Of a stretch of 64,000 bases of DNA, positions 31,964 through 43,830 are shown piece after piece. Numbering within the stretch: position 1 is the stretch's first letter; each line of letters starts with the position of its first letter. Location of the stretch: positions 88,455 through 152,454 of the forward strand of contig NZ_NLFK01000007.1 of assembly GCF_002263215.1 (NCBI RefSeq), in the 5' to 3' direction. Under the pieces are notes generated by a model that saw nothing but the letters and a program-made list of their open reading frames with translations, did not search any database and was not told the origin of the DNA. The translations under genes and the position numbers were made by a program. This stretch comes from Actinobacillus seminis. GTDB lineage: Bacteria; Pseudomonadota; Gammaproteobacteria; Enterobacterales; Pasteurellaceae.

Positions 31964-32146
31964 AAAATTCCTATTCGCTAATTCTTCTTTTAGGGCGCTA
32001 AAATTACCTATTTTTCATGAAATTTTCAATGTTTTTTGCTTATTTTCAGCGCCGAAAACGAATAAAGTTCACAAAAACATTTCCTTTTTCGTAAATTCGT
32101 AATAGACTTGTAAAATCAATTTTGATTACTTGATAAAAAAGAAAAC
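31964..32146. other. Intergenic region upstream of the heptamer tract
   Basis: AT-rich, divergent between the UPF0114 gene and the adhesin locus. A TTGTAA hexamer near 32108 and the palindrome AATCAATTTTGATT (about 32115-32128) lie just before the repeats; neither gives a convincing promoter. No gene seen. Confidence 0.5.
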
Positions 32147-32308
32147 ATGACAGCCTACAGCCTACAGCCTACAGCCTACAGCCTACAGCCTACAGCCTAC
32201 AGCCTACAGCCTACAGCCTACAGCCTACAGCCTACAGCCTACAGCCTACAGCCTACAGCCTACAGCCTACAGCCTAGCATATTGCCTAAAATTAACCTTT
32301 CAAGTTAA
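32147..32308 (+). CDS. Short repeat-encoded ORF upstream of the adhesin (hypothetical)
   Basis: An ATG at 32147 opens directly into the heptamer tract. With 18 copies it reads M(TAYSLQP)x6 then [10 protein letters not shown] and stops at 32306-32308 (53 codons). Because 7 is not a multiple of 3, copy number sets the frame: 17 copies would open a further 62-codon frame to 32465, giving about 103 residues; 19 copies would stop at once. The ribosome-binding site is weak (AAAAAAGAAAAC). No homologue is recognised. It may be a phase-variable leader ORF or a coincidence of the repeat. Confidence 0.3.
   Translation: MTAYSLQPTAYSLQPTAYSLQPTAYSLQPTAYSLQPTAYSLQPSILPKINLSS
32151..32276 (+). repeat. Heptanucleotide tandem repeat (CAGCCTA)x18
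   Basis: Exactly 18 perfect head-to-tail copies of CAGCCTA fill 126 bases, with no interruption. The tract ends 277 bp upstream of the adhesin start. Such tracts change length by slipped-strand mispairing. The nearest known parallel is the 7-bp repeat in the promoters of the hmw1A and hmw2A adhesins of H. influenzae, where copy number tunes expression. The repeats are seen directly; the regulatory role is inferred. Confidence 0.97.
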
Positions 32309-32372
32309 TTTTGAGAGGTTGGACATATTCAAACAATATCTTAAAAATCACCTATTTCAACCTCAACCTTTC

Positions 32373-32396
32373 GGCGAAAGTATTATTCGCCTTTTT
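32373..32396 (+). terminator. Attenuator-like hairpin in the adhesin leader
   Basis: GGCGAA (32373-32378) and TTCGCC (32386-32391) form a stem with a 7-nt loop, followed by five T. It sits between the heptamer tract and the adhesin ATG, so a transcript starting upstream of the repeats would meet it. It could end the short ORF's transcript or act in attenuation. The stem is only 6 bp. Confidence 0.45.
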
Positions 32397-32553
32397 CTGC
32401 TTTGTCTTAAAAAGCAAGGCATCGCAGATTTATTTATCAATCTATCCAAAAAGCAAAGCGTTTAAATCAATAAACAACCGTAAAAAAGTTTAAAAAATCA
32501 ACAAAATAAATCAATAAAAAAACCTAATTTTAAAAGCTTAAAGAGAACAAATT

Positions 32554-33216
32554 ATGAACAAAATCTTCAAAACAAAATACGATGTAACAACTGGACAAAC
32601 CAAAGTGGTGTCTGAATTAGCGAATAACCGTCAGGTAGCGAGCCGTGTTGAGGCGGCGGGAAGTCAGCCGAAGTGCGGTGTGTTTTTCGGCGGTATGTTA
32701 GGGGCGTTTAAGGTCCTGCCGTTGGCGTTGGTGATGAGTGGGCTGTTGTCTTCAGTGGCGTATGGGGCAAATTTGTGGATAGATACAGATTGGACACAGG
32801 AAGATCAAAAAGATAAAGATAAGAATAAAAAGCTTAATTACGATAATATGAATATAATTAATAGAAGCTCAAAAATTTGGTTTGGTGATGGAGCAAATGG
32901 GGAACATGGTACTGTTAAAAACGACGCCGTTATACTATCAAGTAAACATAATAAGACTGGAAATAAAACGAAGTATAAAAATATGGATTTTGATGAAATT
33001 GTTGTCGTAGGTTCACGTGCGGTTGCAGGGGGAGATGGTGCAACGGTTATGGGTTATCAAGCTGTAGCAGGGCAACATGCCGCAAATGGAGAGATTTCAG
33101 ATAGTTATGCCAAGTCAAAATTATATGAGCCTCAATATAAGCACTATAAAGAACAATATGATCAAGTAACTGGAACACTGCATCAGGTTAAGGAAAAAAG
33201 AGAAAAGATATTTTAG
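32554..33216 (+). CDS. Trimeric autotransporter adhesin, N-terminal fragment (frameshifted)
   Basis: This frame encodes the first 220 residues of a giant YadA/Hia-type adhesin. It begins with an extended signal peptide region ([20 protein letters not shown]) typical of large autotransporters, then a hydrophobic core [18 protein letters not shown] cleaved near residue 72. A start of the head domain follows ([20 protein letters not shown]). The frame ends at 33216 after VKEKREKIF because a run of six A (33194-33199) appears one base short. Adding one A joins it in frame to the rest (33200-40034). The signal region contains an uptake sequence (about 32672). Start has AGAG nearby. Confidence 0.88.
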   Translation: MNKIFKTKYDVTTGQTKVVSELANNRQVASRVEAAGSQPKCGVFFGGMLGAFKVLPLALVMSGLLSSVAYGANLWIDTDWTQEDQKDKDKNKKLNYDNMNIINRSSKIWFGDGANGEHGTVKNDAVILSSKHNKTGNKTKYKNMDFDEIVVVGSRAVAGGDGATVMGYQAVAGQHAANGEISDSYAKSKLYEPQYKHYKEQYDQVTGTLHQVKEKREKIF

Positions 33217-33323
33217 AAAATTTTAAAAAGGATGTATTAACAAAAGAACAAAAAGAATCACTTAACCGTGAAGGGACAGCGATTGGTTATAAATCATATG
33301 CAAGAGGAAATGAAGCAACGGCA

Positions 33324-36300
33324 ATGGGGAATGATGTTGTTGCTTGGGGAGATTCTTCTATTGCGATTGGGTCTGATAATGCGGCAGGCGATGAATCTGT
33401 ATTAAGTAGAGATATTTTTAGACTCTATTATAACGCAAGGGCGGATTTTAATGATACAAGCTCTTATGCTGCGACAGACTTTGAAAAAAAGCATGAGAAT
33501 CAAAATTTACCTGTGTACGCCGATGGAGACAGTATTTTATTTGGTGAAGATGGAATTCATATTTCAAGAAGTGATGGGCGGATATATATTAGAAAAGAAA
33601 CTATGGTAAATGGGAAAAATAAACCTGATTACAACAACGGCTATTATGTTTACGATTCTTCTTTTGATGAGAATTTCCATGAGTTTGATGGTAATGATAA
33701 ATATAAAAAATTAATTAAACATAATAGCGATGAAGCAAAAGAAATCAAAAAACTGTCAGACTGGAAACGATACGAATTACATAAAAAAGAAATTGATGAT
33801 AAATATAAGGAATATTTGGCTAAACCTGAAAGCAAGAAGTACAAAAGCCATACTTGGGCAAGAGGGGCGAATGCTATCGTTATCGGTTCTCGTTCAATTG
33901 GGTTTGGTAAAAACTCAACAGCATTAGGAACATTTGCACTAGCGGCAAGAGATTATTCAACAGCAATAGGTTCAAATACATTAGCATTTGGGGAAAAATC
34001 TCTAGCTGTGGGTAATCACTCTTATGTGTATTCTAATGATTCAATCGGTATAGGTAATACTGTGCAAGCGATTAACACCGGATCGATGGTATTTGGTGCA
34101 AATTCATTTGCAGGTGGAAGAGGCTCTCTAGCATTGGGGGATCATACCTTTGCCAATATTAAAATGGATGATAAGTTTAATAATAGAGGGATTACCAAAA
34201 CCAAATTTGGTTTAGGGAATGCAACTGTGGCGTTACATGAAGATCAATTGGATATTGAAAAATTATACGAAAAAGGGCATACGCAAGAAATACAAGATTT
34301 AGGTAAGAAATATTTCCTTGCGAAAACAACAAAACAAAAAGGAACAGGCGAGCTAAAAGCGGAGCAATCAAGAGACAAAGACGGACTGCCTAATCAAGGT
34401 GCGATAGCTATTGGGTCATATTCTGTTGCTTTGGGGGATAATGCGATATCTTTAGGAAGATTTTCCTATGCCAAAGCCGATAACTCACTTGCACTGGGTA
34501 GATTTGCGTTTGCACAAAAAGATTCTTCATTTTCAATTGGTAATTTTTCAAGAGTGTTAGGAGAAAAATCTATTGCATTTGGGATACAGGCTTTAGTTGA
34601 GGCTGATAAATCAATAGCGTTAGGTATTGGCACAAAAGTGCTAGGTGAAATGCCAGTGGAATTGATGAATGCTGAAAATAAAAAGCAAAAAAACCGGAAA
34701 AATTCAGATTTTAAAATACCTGTTAAAAACGCAATAGCAATTGGTAATGGTGCGGAAGCCTCTTTTTCAGATTCCATCGCATTGGGTGTGAATTCGGTAA
34801 CTGACTATACTCAAACGGAAATGGCACAAGGCGGATGGGCACCTAAAAATGCCATATCAATACCTTCATCAGAAAGAATCGGCTATTTGTCAGTGGGTGG
34901 AAAGAATGCTGAAAGACGTATCGTCAATGTCGCACCGGGTGCGAGCGATACCGATGCGGTCAACGTATCTCAATTAAGAGCCTTAGAAGAAGCTATCTTG
35001 TATGGAAATACATTAGCAGAAGACGATGATAACACGAATCTGGGAACGCATTATGTGTCTGTAAAAGGGCGTAGTGAATATAGTAAGCTCGTTACTAAAG
35101 AGCAAGACTATAAGAACTATACTAAGATCAAAAAAGACTATTTAAAATTAAAAGCCAGACGAGATGCTAACCAAGAAACGATTAGCTTAACAAGTCTTGA
35201 AAATAAACTGGCACAGTATGAGAAAAAATATACGGATTTTAAAGATGCCGCCTCTCATTTAAAAAGTGAAGACGCTAAGAATTATAATTTATTACTTCCT
35301 GACACACTAACAACAGAGGAAGCTAAAAAACAAAGAAGAAAAGAACACTTAAATAGAATTTACGGTGAAATTGAGCAAGCATATAGTAAAGACAACGAAA
35401 GTACGGTGACTGATCGATTAATTCCTGAAGATAAAAAAGCAGAATTAAAATTAAGTAACTTTAAAAATGATGGTGCAAAAGGTTTTGATTCGATTGCAAT
35501 AGGGGTAGGTGCTAGTGCAACTGCTAAAAACTCAATAGCTTTAGGTAATTCAAAATCAGAAGGTAATGCAAATATAGTAATAGGAGATAATTCAAATACT
35601 AAAGCAGAAGGAGCTGATAAAATAGCATCAGAATGGGCAATAGTTATAGGTAATAAATCAAATGCGTATAACAATAGTAAAAAAATAACTGACGTTGTAG
35701 TTTTAGGTGGAAATGCTAATGCAAGCGAAACAGGAGCAGTAGCTATAGGTAATAGAGCGAATGTAACTGGGCTAAGAGGTGTTGCGATAGGGTCTGGAGG
35801 AAGTAACGATAATGAAGCAGCTAGAGTAACAATAAGCGATGGAATAGCACTTGGGTCTTATTCTATTTCAGATAGGATGTTAAGTGGTGATAACTCAAAA
35901 GGTTATGATCCGTTAACAAATACGTATAGCACATCAAGTGATATAAAATGGAAAGCTAATTTAGGAGCGCTTTCTATAGGAGATACAACACATACTAGAC
36001 AAATAACAGGACTTGCTGCAGGAACACAAGATACAGACGCAGTGAATGTGGCGCAGTTAAAAAGAGCGGTATCTTTAATACCAACATTTTATACTCAAAA
36101 TAGTACAACTTCAGGTAGTTCATCTGGAAGTGGGGGACAAAATGGAACTTCAGGAATAGGTACTCAAGTAGGAAATGGTGTAAGTAAAATAACGTTTGGA
36201 AAAGAATTTAAAGTAACTGAGAAATCTGTTAATGGAAACAGTGGAGAAAAATACTTACTAGTAGAACTAAATGAAGAAGAAATAAAGAAAAATAAAGCAT

Positions 36301-39300
36301 TAAAAGGACCTAAGGGGGATGCAGGAGAAAGAGGAGAAGCAGGACCACAAGGACCAGTGGGACCAAAAGGTGAGGCTGGACCAAAAGGTGAAAAAGGAGA
36401 CACTGGAGCAAAAGGTGAACAAGGACCAATGGGACCAGCAGGACCAGCTGGAAAAGATGGTGCAAAAGGTGATAAAGGTGAAAGAGGAGAAGCTGGAGCA
36501 CCAGGACCACAAGGACCAGCTGGAAAAGATGGAGAAAGAGGGCCTGAAGGAAAACCTGGAATACAAGGACCGAAAGGAGACAAAGGAGATCCGGGAGAAA
36601 CTGGACCGGCAGGTGCAATAGGACCACAAGGGCCTCAAGGGCAACCTGGAAAATCAGCCTATGAAGTATGGAAAGAAGCAAAAATCAAAGAACAAGGTAA
36701 TGGAAATAATACCACTGAAAAAGACTTCCTAAATTCATTAAAAGGAAAAGGCGGTATATTAGAAGGTATAGTATTTGTTGATAATGATGGGAATAAATTA
36801 GCAAAAGCTAATGATGATAAATACTATAAGGAAAGTGATATTGATAAAAACGGAAACGTTATAAATGGTAGCAATACACCTACTACACCATCAACAGGAA
36901 CTGCACCAAGTAATGGTGGAAGTGCATCTACAGAAGGAACTACAACTCCTAGCCCTGTTGAAAGTAAAAAAATAGCACTTACAAGTACAGATGGTAAGAT
37001 AGATAATCCTATAGCATTAACAAATCTTGCCGACGGTTTAGGCTTGCAAAAAGTACCAGAAGCTAATGATACCGAAGAGGCGAAGAAAAAAGTCGAGGAA
37101 GCTAAAGCAGCTAATAAAGCCATCCTTGACAAGGTACTTGCCGGAACACCTGAAGAGAATAAGGTAAAAAATGCTGTCAATGTTCAAGACTTGTCTGCGG
37201 TTGCCAAGGCTATTGTAGAGCAAGTCACCGCACAACACTCCGAAGCGGAGAAAGTGGCAGTGAAATATGATGATGACACAAAAACATCCATCACTTTAGG
37301 CGGTAAAGGCACCAATGGCACTAAGTCATCCCCTGTTGTGATTGATAACCTCAAATCTGGATTGGGCATTGATGATATTAAAGACAGTGGCATTGCTTCA
37401 GCTGCACAAGGCAAACAACGTGATTTGGTGAAAGAGCTTGTGGCAGGCGAGCTTGATAAAGATTCATCGCATAAAGCCGTGAATGTTGCCGACTTAAAAG
37501 CTGTCGCACAAGCAGGATTAAACTTTGCCGGTAATAACAGTGATAGCCTTGTTCACAAAAACTTAGGTGAAACATTAGAGATCGTCGGGCAGGGTTTAAC
37601 GAAAGAAAAAGTGGCTGATTTTAAAGACACGGACGGTAATATTGCGGTGAAAGCCGATAGCACGAAGACCAAATTAGAGGTCTCCCTCAGTGAGGATTTA
37701 AAAGGCTTAAAATCCGCCGAGTTTAAAGACGACAAAGGTAATACTGTTAATATCAACGGCAATGCAATTACATTGAAAGGTAAAGATGGTAACCCGACTA
37801 TTGCGACCTTGAACGATAAAGGTTTAACCGTGGGTGATAATAGCGATACCAGTAGCTACAAAACCCATACGCACTATGGTAAAGACGGCTTAACTGTCCA
37901 TGGCAAAGATGGTACAAGTGCGGTGAGTTTAACGACCAAAAATGACAATGGTAAAGAAACAGCGACCCTTGCTTTTGGTAAAGGTGCTGATGGTAAATAT
38001 ATAGGTGCGATTACCGGACTTGCTGATTTAGATGATAAGGCTGACGATTCAAGTGTCGCCAATAAAAACTATGTGGATACGGAAGTTAAAAAACTTGATC
38101 AAAAACTCTCATCAGCCAATTCAAATAGACCATTTGATTATTATTTAGACAATAAAAAAGTGGTGAGAGGTCAAGATGGTCAATTCTATGAGCCTGAAGA
38201 CTTAGAAGGTGCAACATATGTTGCCGGTGCGACTGCTGGCGATAAAGGAAAATACACCAAAGATGGCAAAGATGTTGTTTCGTCTATTAAGGACAAACAA
38301 AGCGAGGTCGTGATTAAGGCTGAGCCAAAAGCCATGGTTGTAAGCAATATTGCTGATGGCAAGTTATCGACTGACTCCAAAGATGCGATCAATGGCGGAC
38401 AGCTTGTCAAAGCTACAGGGGCGAAATGGATTGATGATCCAAGCTCTACAGACACTCCGAAAGCGAAGAAAATGGTTTTTGCGGACGGTAAAGACGGAAA
38501 ATCGGGACTGGAAGCGGATTCAATGGCGATGAAAGGTTTAACCGGTAAAGACAGTTTGAATGGACAAAACGCCAACGACAAAGCCAATGCCTTGCGTAAC
38601 GGCGAGGCGGGAGCAGTGGTGTTTACCGATGATAAAGGCAAACGTTTGGTGAAAGCCAACGACGGTAAATACTATAAAGCCGGAGATGTTGAGGATAACG
38701 GTACACCGAAAGCGGATAAAAGTGCGGTAGATACTCCGCAACTTTCTCTGGTCAATACCAGTGGTGAAGCCAATAAACCTGTAGTGCTGGGCAACGTGGC
38801 AAGTGGTTTGGGTATTGATGCCGATAAAGCAAAAGAGCAAGCTGAAAACGTGAAAAATGCAGGCGAAGCAGTGAAAACTGAGGCTAAAGCGGTGACGGCG
38901 AAAGTGGGTGAGATGTTGAGCAAACGTCAAGAAGTGAATGCCCTTGAAACGGCGAAAAATGCCCAAGATTCTGCGATTAACGCCCTTGAAACGGCGTGGA
39001 ACTTGATGCCTGACAGCACAGAGGAAGAAAAGGTGGCGAAAGCGAAAGCTAAAGCTAACCTTGACGTCGAAAAAACCAAATTGGCAGAGCTTGGAAATGA
39101 ATTGACAAAAGCTAATGAAGCAGTTAAAGCGTTGCAAGCCGAAATTGAACCGTTGCAAAAATCCTTGAAAGATAAGCAAAAAGCGTATCAAATCGCATTA
39201 GCCACAAAAGATGACGCAGTCAATAAGTTGTTGTCAGGTGATTCCTCAATTGATGTTAAGCGAGCTGCCAATCTGCAAGATTTGAAAGCCTTAGGTCAGG

Positions 39301-40034
39301 CAGGGTTAAATTTCGAGGGCAATGACGGCGTACCGGTGCATAAAAATTTAGGAGAGAAATTGACCATCAAAGGCGAGGGCGAGTTTAACAGTGCGACCAC
39401 GGCGGCGGGCAATATTAAAGTGGACGCCTCCGCGACGGGACTGGAAGTCAAACTGTCCGATAAGTTGAAAAACATGACCTCTTTTGAAACCAAAGAAACC
39501 GCAGAGGGGAATAAATCCCGTCTTGACGGCAACGGATTACGGGTAACTCATAAAGACGGCAAATCGGCACAATATGGGGTAGACGGCGTGAGATTGACTG
39601 ACGGTAAGCACAGTGCGACTTTGACGCCAAGCGGATTAACCTTGACCAACCCGCAAGGTCAACGTATTGAGATTGACGGGGAGAAAGGAGAAATCAGAGT
39701 GCCGGATTTAACGCCGAACTCTTCACCGAATGCCGTGGTTAACAAGGGGTATGTGGATAGCCTGCATTCACAAACTGCACATAAATTGGAAACCACCGAT
39801 AAAAACCTAAGAGCAGGGATTGCAGGAGCAAATGCAGCGGCGGCATTACCAACTATATCGATACCGGGTAGCTCACTGCTTGCTGTCTCTGCCGGTACTT
39901 ATAAAGGTCAAAGTGCGGTCGCTTTAGGCTATTCTCGTGTGAGTGATAACGGTAAAGTTCTGTTGAAATTACACGGTAACAGTAACTCTGTCGGCGACTT
40001 CGGCGGCGGTGTGGGTGTTGGTTGGAAGTGGTAG
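33324..40034 (+). CDS. Trimeric autotransporter adhesin, main part: heads, collagen-like segment, stalk, YadA anchor
   Basis: This 2236-residue frame is open from before 33200, so its ATG is not a true start; repaired with the N-terminal part the protein has about 2493 residues. Order: YadA-like head repeats ([20 protein letters not shown] and many more), neck [10 protein letters not shown] (~34950), a Lys/Glu-rich coil, a second head and neck [10 protein letters not shown] (~36035), a Ser/Gly linker, 39 Gly-X-Y triplets (36306-36656), a [12 protein letters not shown]...FLNSLKG cap, a Thr/Pro linker, repeated stalk modules, a long coiled coil (~38830-39250), and a C-terminal YadA anchor ending [10 protein letters not shown]. 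It is exported to and trimerises in the outer membrane; likely a host-binding adhesin. The target is unknown. Central codon use differs from both ends. Confidence 0.93.
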   Translation: MGNDVVAWGDSSIAIGSDNAAGDESVLSRDIFRLYYNARADFNDTSSYAATDFEKKHENQNLPVYADGDSILFGEDGIHISRSDGRIYIRKETMVNGKNKPDYNNGYYVYDSSFDENFHEFDGNDKYKKLIKHNSDEAKEIKKLSDWKRYELHKKEIDDKYKEYLAKPESKKYKSHTWARGANAIVIGSRSIGFGKNSTALGTFALAARDYSTAIGSNTLAFGEKSLAVGNHSYVYSNDSIGIGNTVQAINTGSMVFGANSFAGGRGSLALGDHTFANIKMDDKFNNRGITKTKFGLGNATVALHEDQLDIEKLYEKGHTQEIQDLGKKYFLAKTTKQKGTGELKAEQSRDKDGLPNQGAIAIGSYSVALGDNAISLGRFSYAKADNSLALGRFAFAQKDSSFSIGNFSRVLGEKSIAFGIQALVEADKSIALGIGTKVLGEMPVELMNAENKKQKNRKNSDFKIPVKNAIAIGNGAEASFSDSIALGVNSVTDYTQTEMAQGGWAPKNAISIPSSERIGYLSVGGKNAERRIVNVAPGASDTDAVNVSQLRALEEAILYGNTLAEDDDNTNLGTHYVSVKGRSEYSKLVTKEQDYKNYTKIKKDYLKLKARRDANQETISLTSLENKLAQYEKKYTDFKDAASHLKSEDAKNYNLLLPDTLTTEEAKKQRRKEHLNRIYGEIEQAYSKDNESTVTDRLIPEDKKAELKLSNFKNDGAKGFDSIAIGVGASATAKNSIALGNSKSEGNANIVIGDNSNTKAEGADKIASEWAIVIGNKSNAYNNSKKITDVVVLGGNANASETGAVAIGNRANVTGLRGVAIGSGGSNDNEAARVTISDGIALGSYSISDRMLSGDNSKGYDPLTNTYSTSSDIKWKANLGALSIGDTTHTRQITGLAAGTQDTDAVNVAQLKRAVSLIPTFYTQNSTTSGSSSGSGGQNGTSGIGTQVGNGVSKITFGKEFKVTEKSVNGNSGEKYLLVELNEEEIKKNKALKGPKGDAGERGEAGPQGPVGPKGEAGPKGEKGDTGAKGEQGPMGPAGPAGKDGAKGDKGERGEAGAPGPQGPAGKDGERGPEGKPGIQGPKGDKGDPGETGPAGAIGPQGPQGQPGKSAYEVWKEAKIKEQGNGNNTTEKDFLNSLKGKGGILEGIVFVDNDGNKLAKANDDKYYKESDIDKNGNVINGSNTPTTPSTGTAPSNGGSASTEGTTTPSPVESKKIALTSTDGKIDNPIALTNLADGLGLQKVPEANDTEEAKKKVEEAKAANKAILDKVLAGTPEENKVKNAVNVQDLSAVAKAIVEQVTAQHSEAEKVAVKYDDDTKTSITLGGKGTNGTKSSPVVIDNLKSGLGIDDIKDSGIASAAQGKQRDLVKELVAGELDKDSSHKAVNVADLKAVAQAGLNFAGNNSDSLVHKNLGETLEIVGQGLTKEKVADFKDTDGNIAVKADSTKTKLEVSLSEDLKGLKSAEFKDDKGNTVNINGNAITLKGKDGNPTIATLNDKGLTVGDNSDTSSYKTHTHYGKDGLTVHGKDGTSAVSLTTKNDNGKETATLAFGKGADGKYIGAITGLADLDDKADDSSVANKNYVDTEVKKLDQKLSSANSNRPFDYYLDNKKVVRGQDGQFYEPEDLEGATYVAGATAGDKGKYTKDGKDVVSSIKDKQSEVVIKAEPKAMVVSNIADGKLSTDSKDAINGGQLVKATGAKWIDDPSSTDTPKAKKMVFADGKDGKSGLEADSMAMKGLTGKDSLNGQNANDKANALRNGEAGAVVFTDDKGKRLVKANDGKYYKAGDVEDNGTPKADKSAVDTPQLSLVNTSGEANKPVVLGNVASGLGIDADKAKEQAENVKNAGEAVKTEAKAVTAKVGEMLSKRQEVNALETAKNAQDSAINALETAWNLMPDSTEEEKVAKAKAKANLDVEKTKLAELGNELTKANEAVKALQAEIEPLQKSLKDKQKAYQIALATKDDAVNKLLSGDSSIDVKRAANLQDLKALGQAGLNFEGNDGVPVHKNLGEKLTIKGEGEFNSATTAAGNIKVDASATGLEVKLSDKLKNMTSFETKETAEGNKSRLDGNGLRVTHKDGKSAQYGVDGVRLTDGKHSATLTPSGLTLTNPQGQRIEIDGEKGEIRVPDLTPNSSPNAVVNKGYVDSLHSQTAHKLETTDKNLRAGIAGANAAAALPTISIPGSSLLAVSAGTYKGQSAVALGYSRVSDNGKVLLKLHGNSNSVGDFGGGVGVGWKW
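36306..36656 (+). other. Collagen-like Gly-X-Y segment of the adhesin
   Basis: Thirty-nine uninterrupted Gly-X-Y triplets are encoded (first [15 protein letters not shown], last [12 protein letters not shown]), rich in charged GPK, GEK, GDK and GER, able to form a bacterial collagen triple helix in a trimer. The triplets use GGA for Gly and AAA/AGA heavily. It is followed by an AYEVW...DFLNSLKG motif often seen next to bacterial and phage collagen-like stretches. Confidence 0.95.
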
Positions 40035-40104
40035 GCCGAGGTTTGCCCTAAAAAAAGCAGTGATGAATTGATCTGCTCCAAAAAAGTTAGTCTCATTTAA
40101 TTCA

Positions 40105-40144
40105 AGGACTGAGTTCTGTATTTCACAGAGCTGAGTCCTTTTAA
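40105..40144 (+). terminator. Terminator after the adhesin gene
   Basis: AAGGACT (40105-40111) pairs with AGTCCTT (40135-40141), with an inner CTGT/ACAG stem, followed by T. It lies about 70 bp past the adhesin stop. The rest of 40035-40252 shows nothing supportable. Confidence 0.6.
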
Positions 40145-40252
40145 TTTCACTTGAAACCGATAAAGCAATTTGGCGCGTTTGCAATGCTTCATCTTGTAAA
40201 AACGGGAATTTATTGTTAATCTCAATACTCGTTTTGTTAAATCGTCATCGCT

Positions 40253-40804
40253 ATGTCAAATTCGCTTTTTCAGTCCACCAAACATCAAGAGCATTGCCCG
40301 CAATGTGGCGCATTGCTACAGATAAAACAAGGCAAAAAAGGGCTTTTTTTAGGCTGTAGCGCCTATCCGGCTTGTGATTATTTAAAACCGTTACAAGCGC
40401 AATTTACGCCGAAAATCATCAAAAATCTCGACGAAAGTTGTCCAAAGTGCGGTCATTTTTTGCAATTAAAACAAGGGCATTTTGGGATGTTTATTGGTTG
40501 TAGCCATTATCCGGAATGTGATTTTGTGGTTCATGAACAAGTACCGGAAAACGAAGACAACCCCCTCATCTGCCCCGATTGTCAGCAAGGGAATCTGGTT
40601 GCCAGACGCGGACGACAAGGCAAAATTTTTTACGCCTGTGATCGGTTTCCAAAATGTAAATTTACCCTCGCCGGCAAACCCTATCCGGTTCGTTGCCCGC
40701 AATGTCATGGCGATGTCGCTATCTTAAAAAAGGAAACAGAAACACACCGCACTTGGCTTTGTACCAATAAAATCTGTCGTTGTGTATTTGAAGTAGAAAA
40801 ATGA
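40253..40804 (+). CDS. yrdD: YrdD-type zinc-finger protein (topoisomerase C4 family)
   Basis: Small DNA-binding-type protein made of topoisomerase I C-terminal C4 zinc fingers. The 183 residues contain four CxxC...C...C modules: [42 protein letters not shown] and [12 protein letters not shown]. The role is unknown; it is conserved upstream of tsaC and aroE in gammaproteobacteria. Its TGA overlaps the tsaC ATG, implying coupling. Confidence 0.9.
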   Translation: MSNSLFQSTKHQEHCPQCGALLQIKQGKKGLFLGCSAYPACDYLKPLQAQFTPKIIKNLDESCPKCGHFLQLKQGHFGMFIGCSHYPECDFVVHEQVPENEDNPLICPDCQQGNLVARRGRQGKIFYACDRFPKCKFTLAGKPYPVRCPQCHGDVAILKKETETHRTWLCTNKICRCVFEVEK

Positions 40805-41352
40805 ATATTGCACAAATTATTACTCAATTAAAACAAAATCATGTCGTCGCCTACCCTACCGAAGCGGTTTTTGGCTTGGGCTGTAATCCGCTTAGTGAAA
40901 GTGCGGTCGAAAAATTATTGATTTTAAAACAACGCCCTGTGGATAAAGGGCTGATTTTAGTGGCGCCAGAGTTGAGTTATCTACAACTTTTTATGGATAC
41001 GCGCGAATTTACTCCGTTGCATTGGCAACGTTTAACCGAGTATTATGATCATCCGACGACGTGGGTCGTGCCGGCAGCGGCAACAACACCACGTTTTTTA
41101 ACCGGCAAATTTGACAGCATTGCCATTCGGTTATGCCCTCATCCAGCGGTCAAACAACTGTGCGAACAAACCGGTTTTGCCCTGACCTCCACCAGTGCCA
41201 ATTTATCCGGCTTAACGCCATGTAAAACCGCCGAGGAAGTCAAACAGCAATTCGGTGATGAATTTCCGGTATTGGACATGGCAGTAGGCGAGGCGCAAAA
41301 TCCCTCCGAAATTCGGGATCTATTTACCCAACAACTTTTTAGACAAGGATAA
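40801..41352 (+). CDS. tsaC: Threonylcarbamoyl-AMP synthase
   Basis: TsaC makes threonylcarbamoyl-AMP from threonine, bicarbonate and ATP, for the t6A37 modification of ANN-decoding tRNAs. The 183-residue YrdC-fold protein has [16 protein letters not shown] (residues 15-30), KQRP, and TSTSANLSG near 131-139. It overlaps yrdD by 4 bases and is 3 bp from aroE, so the three form an operon. Confidence 0.96.
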   Translation: MNIAQIITQLKQNHVVAYPTEAVFGLGCNPLSESAVEKLLILKQRPVDKGLILVAPELSYLQLFMDTREFTPLHWQRLTEYYDHPTTWVVPAAATTPRFLTGKFDSIAIRLCPHPAVKQLCEQTGFALTSTSANLSGLTPCKTAEEVKQQFGDEFPVLDMAVGEAQNPSEIRDLFTQQLFRQG

Positions 41353-42159
<807 letters not shown>

Positions 42160-42232
42160 AGCCCGAAGGGCTAATATACTCTCTTTGTTGATTTTTTAGG
42201 CATCTCTCCGTTTATTTGGCATAAAAATTAGA

Positions 42233-42253
42233 TTATCTTTAATAAAAAGATAA
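42233..42253. other. 8-bp-arm inverted repeat upstream of gdhA
   Basis: TTATCTTT (42233-42240) and AAAGATAA (42246-42253) flank a 5-nt loop, about 160 bp before gdhA. It may be an operator or part of the aroE terminator region; no factor is assigned. Confidence 0.35.
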
Positions 42254-42397
42254 ATATATTAAATAAATTTAATATATTTTATTTTTTATGATATTAGCCT
42301 CATAAAATCATTTACATTTAAACCGGTTTTTAGTAGATATTATCAAAAGCCAACGAGCTATTTTTAATTATTATTCAAACAACATTGATTCTTTTAG

Positions 42398-43762
<1,365 letters not shown>

Positions 43763-43787
43763 TATTTAGACAAGCTAAAAAAACGAC

Positions 43788-43813
43788 AAAGGCATGGTAA
43801 AAACTATGCCTTT
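43788..43813. terminator. Bidirectional terminator between gdhA and mdtD
   Basis: AAAGGCAT (43788-43795) pairs with ATGCCTTT (43806-43813) with wobble extension, followed by T and preceded by A on the other side. It serves two convergent genes. Confidence 0.82.
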
Positions 43814-43830
43814 TATTTTCTTATGTTCAC

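Noticed and set aside
32151..32276. CRISPR array or minisatellite coding repeat
   Set aside because: Units are 7 bp with no spacers, so not CRISPR. It is a simple-sequence tract.
32311..32493. 60-codon ORF with a TTG start in the adhesin leader
   Set aside because: No ribosome site, no recognised family, AT-rich composition allows such frames by chance.
36164..36681. Several long minus-strand and alternate-frame ORFs over the collagen region
   Set aside because: They are shadows of the GGA-CCx-rich Gly-X-Y codons, giving Pro/Ser- or Leu-rich nonsense.
38538..39191. 217-codon minus-strand ORF inside the adhesin
   Set aside because: Shadow of the Lys/Ala-rich coiled coil; it gives a Phe/Arg-rich product without family resemblance.
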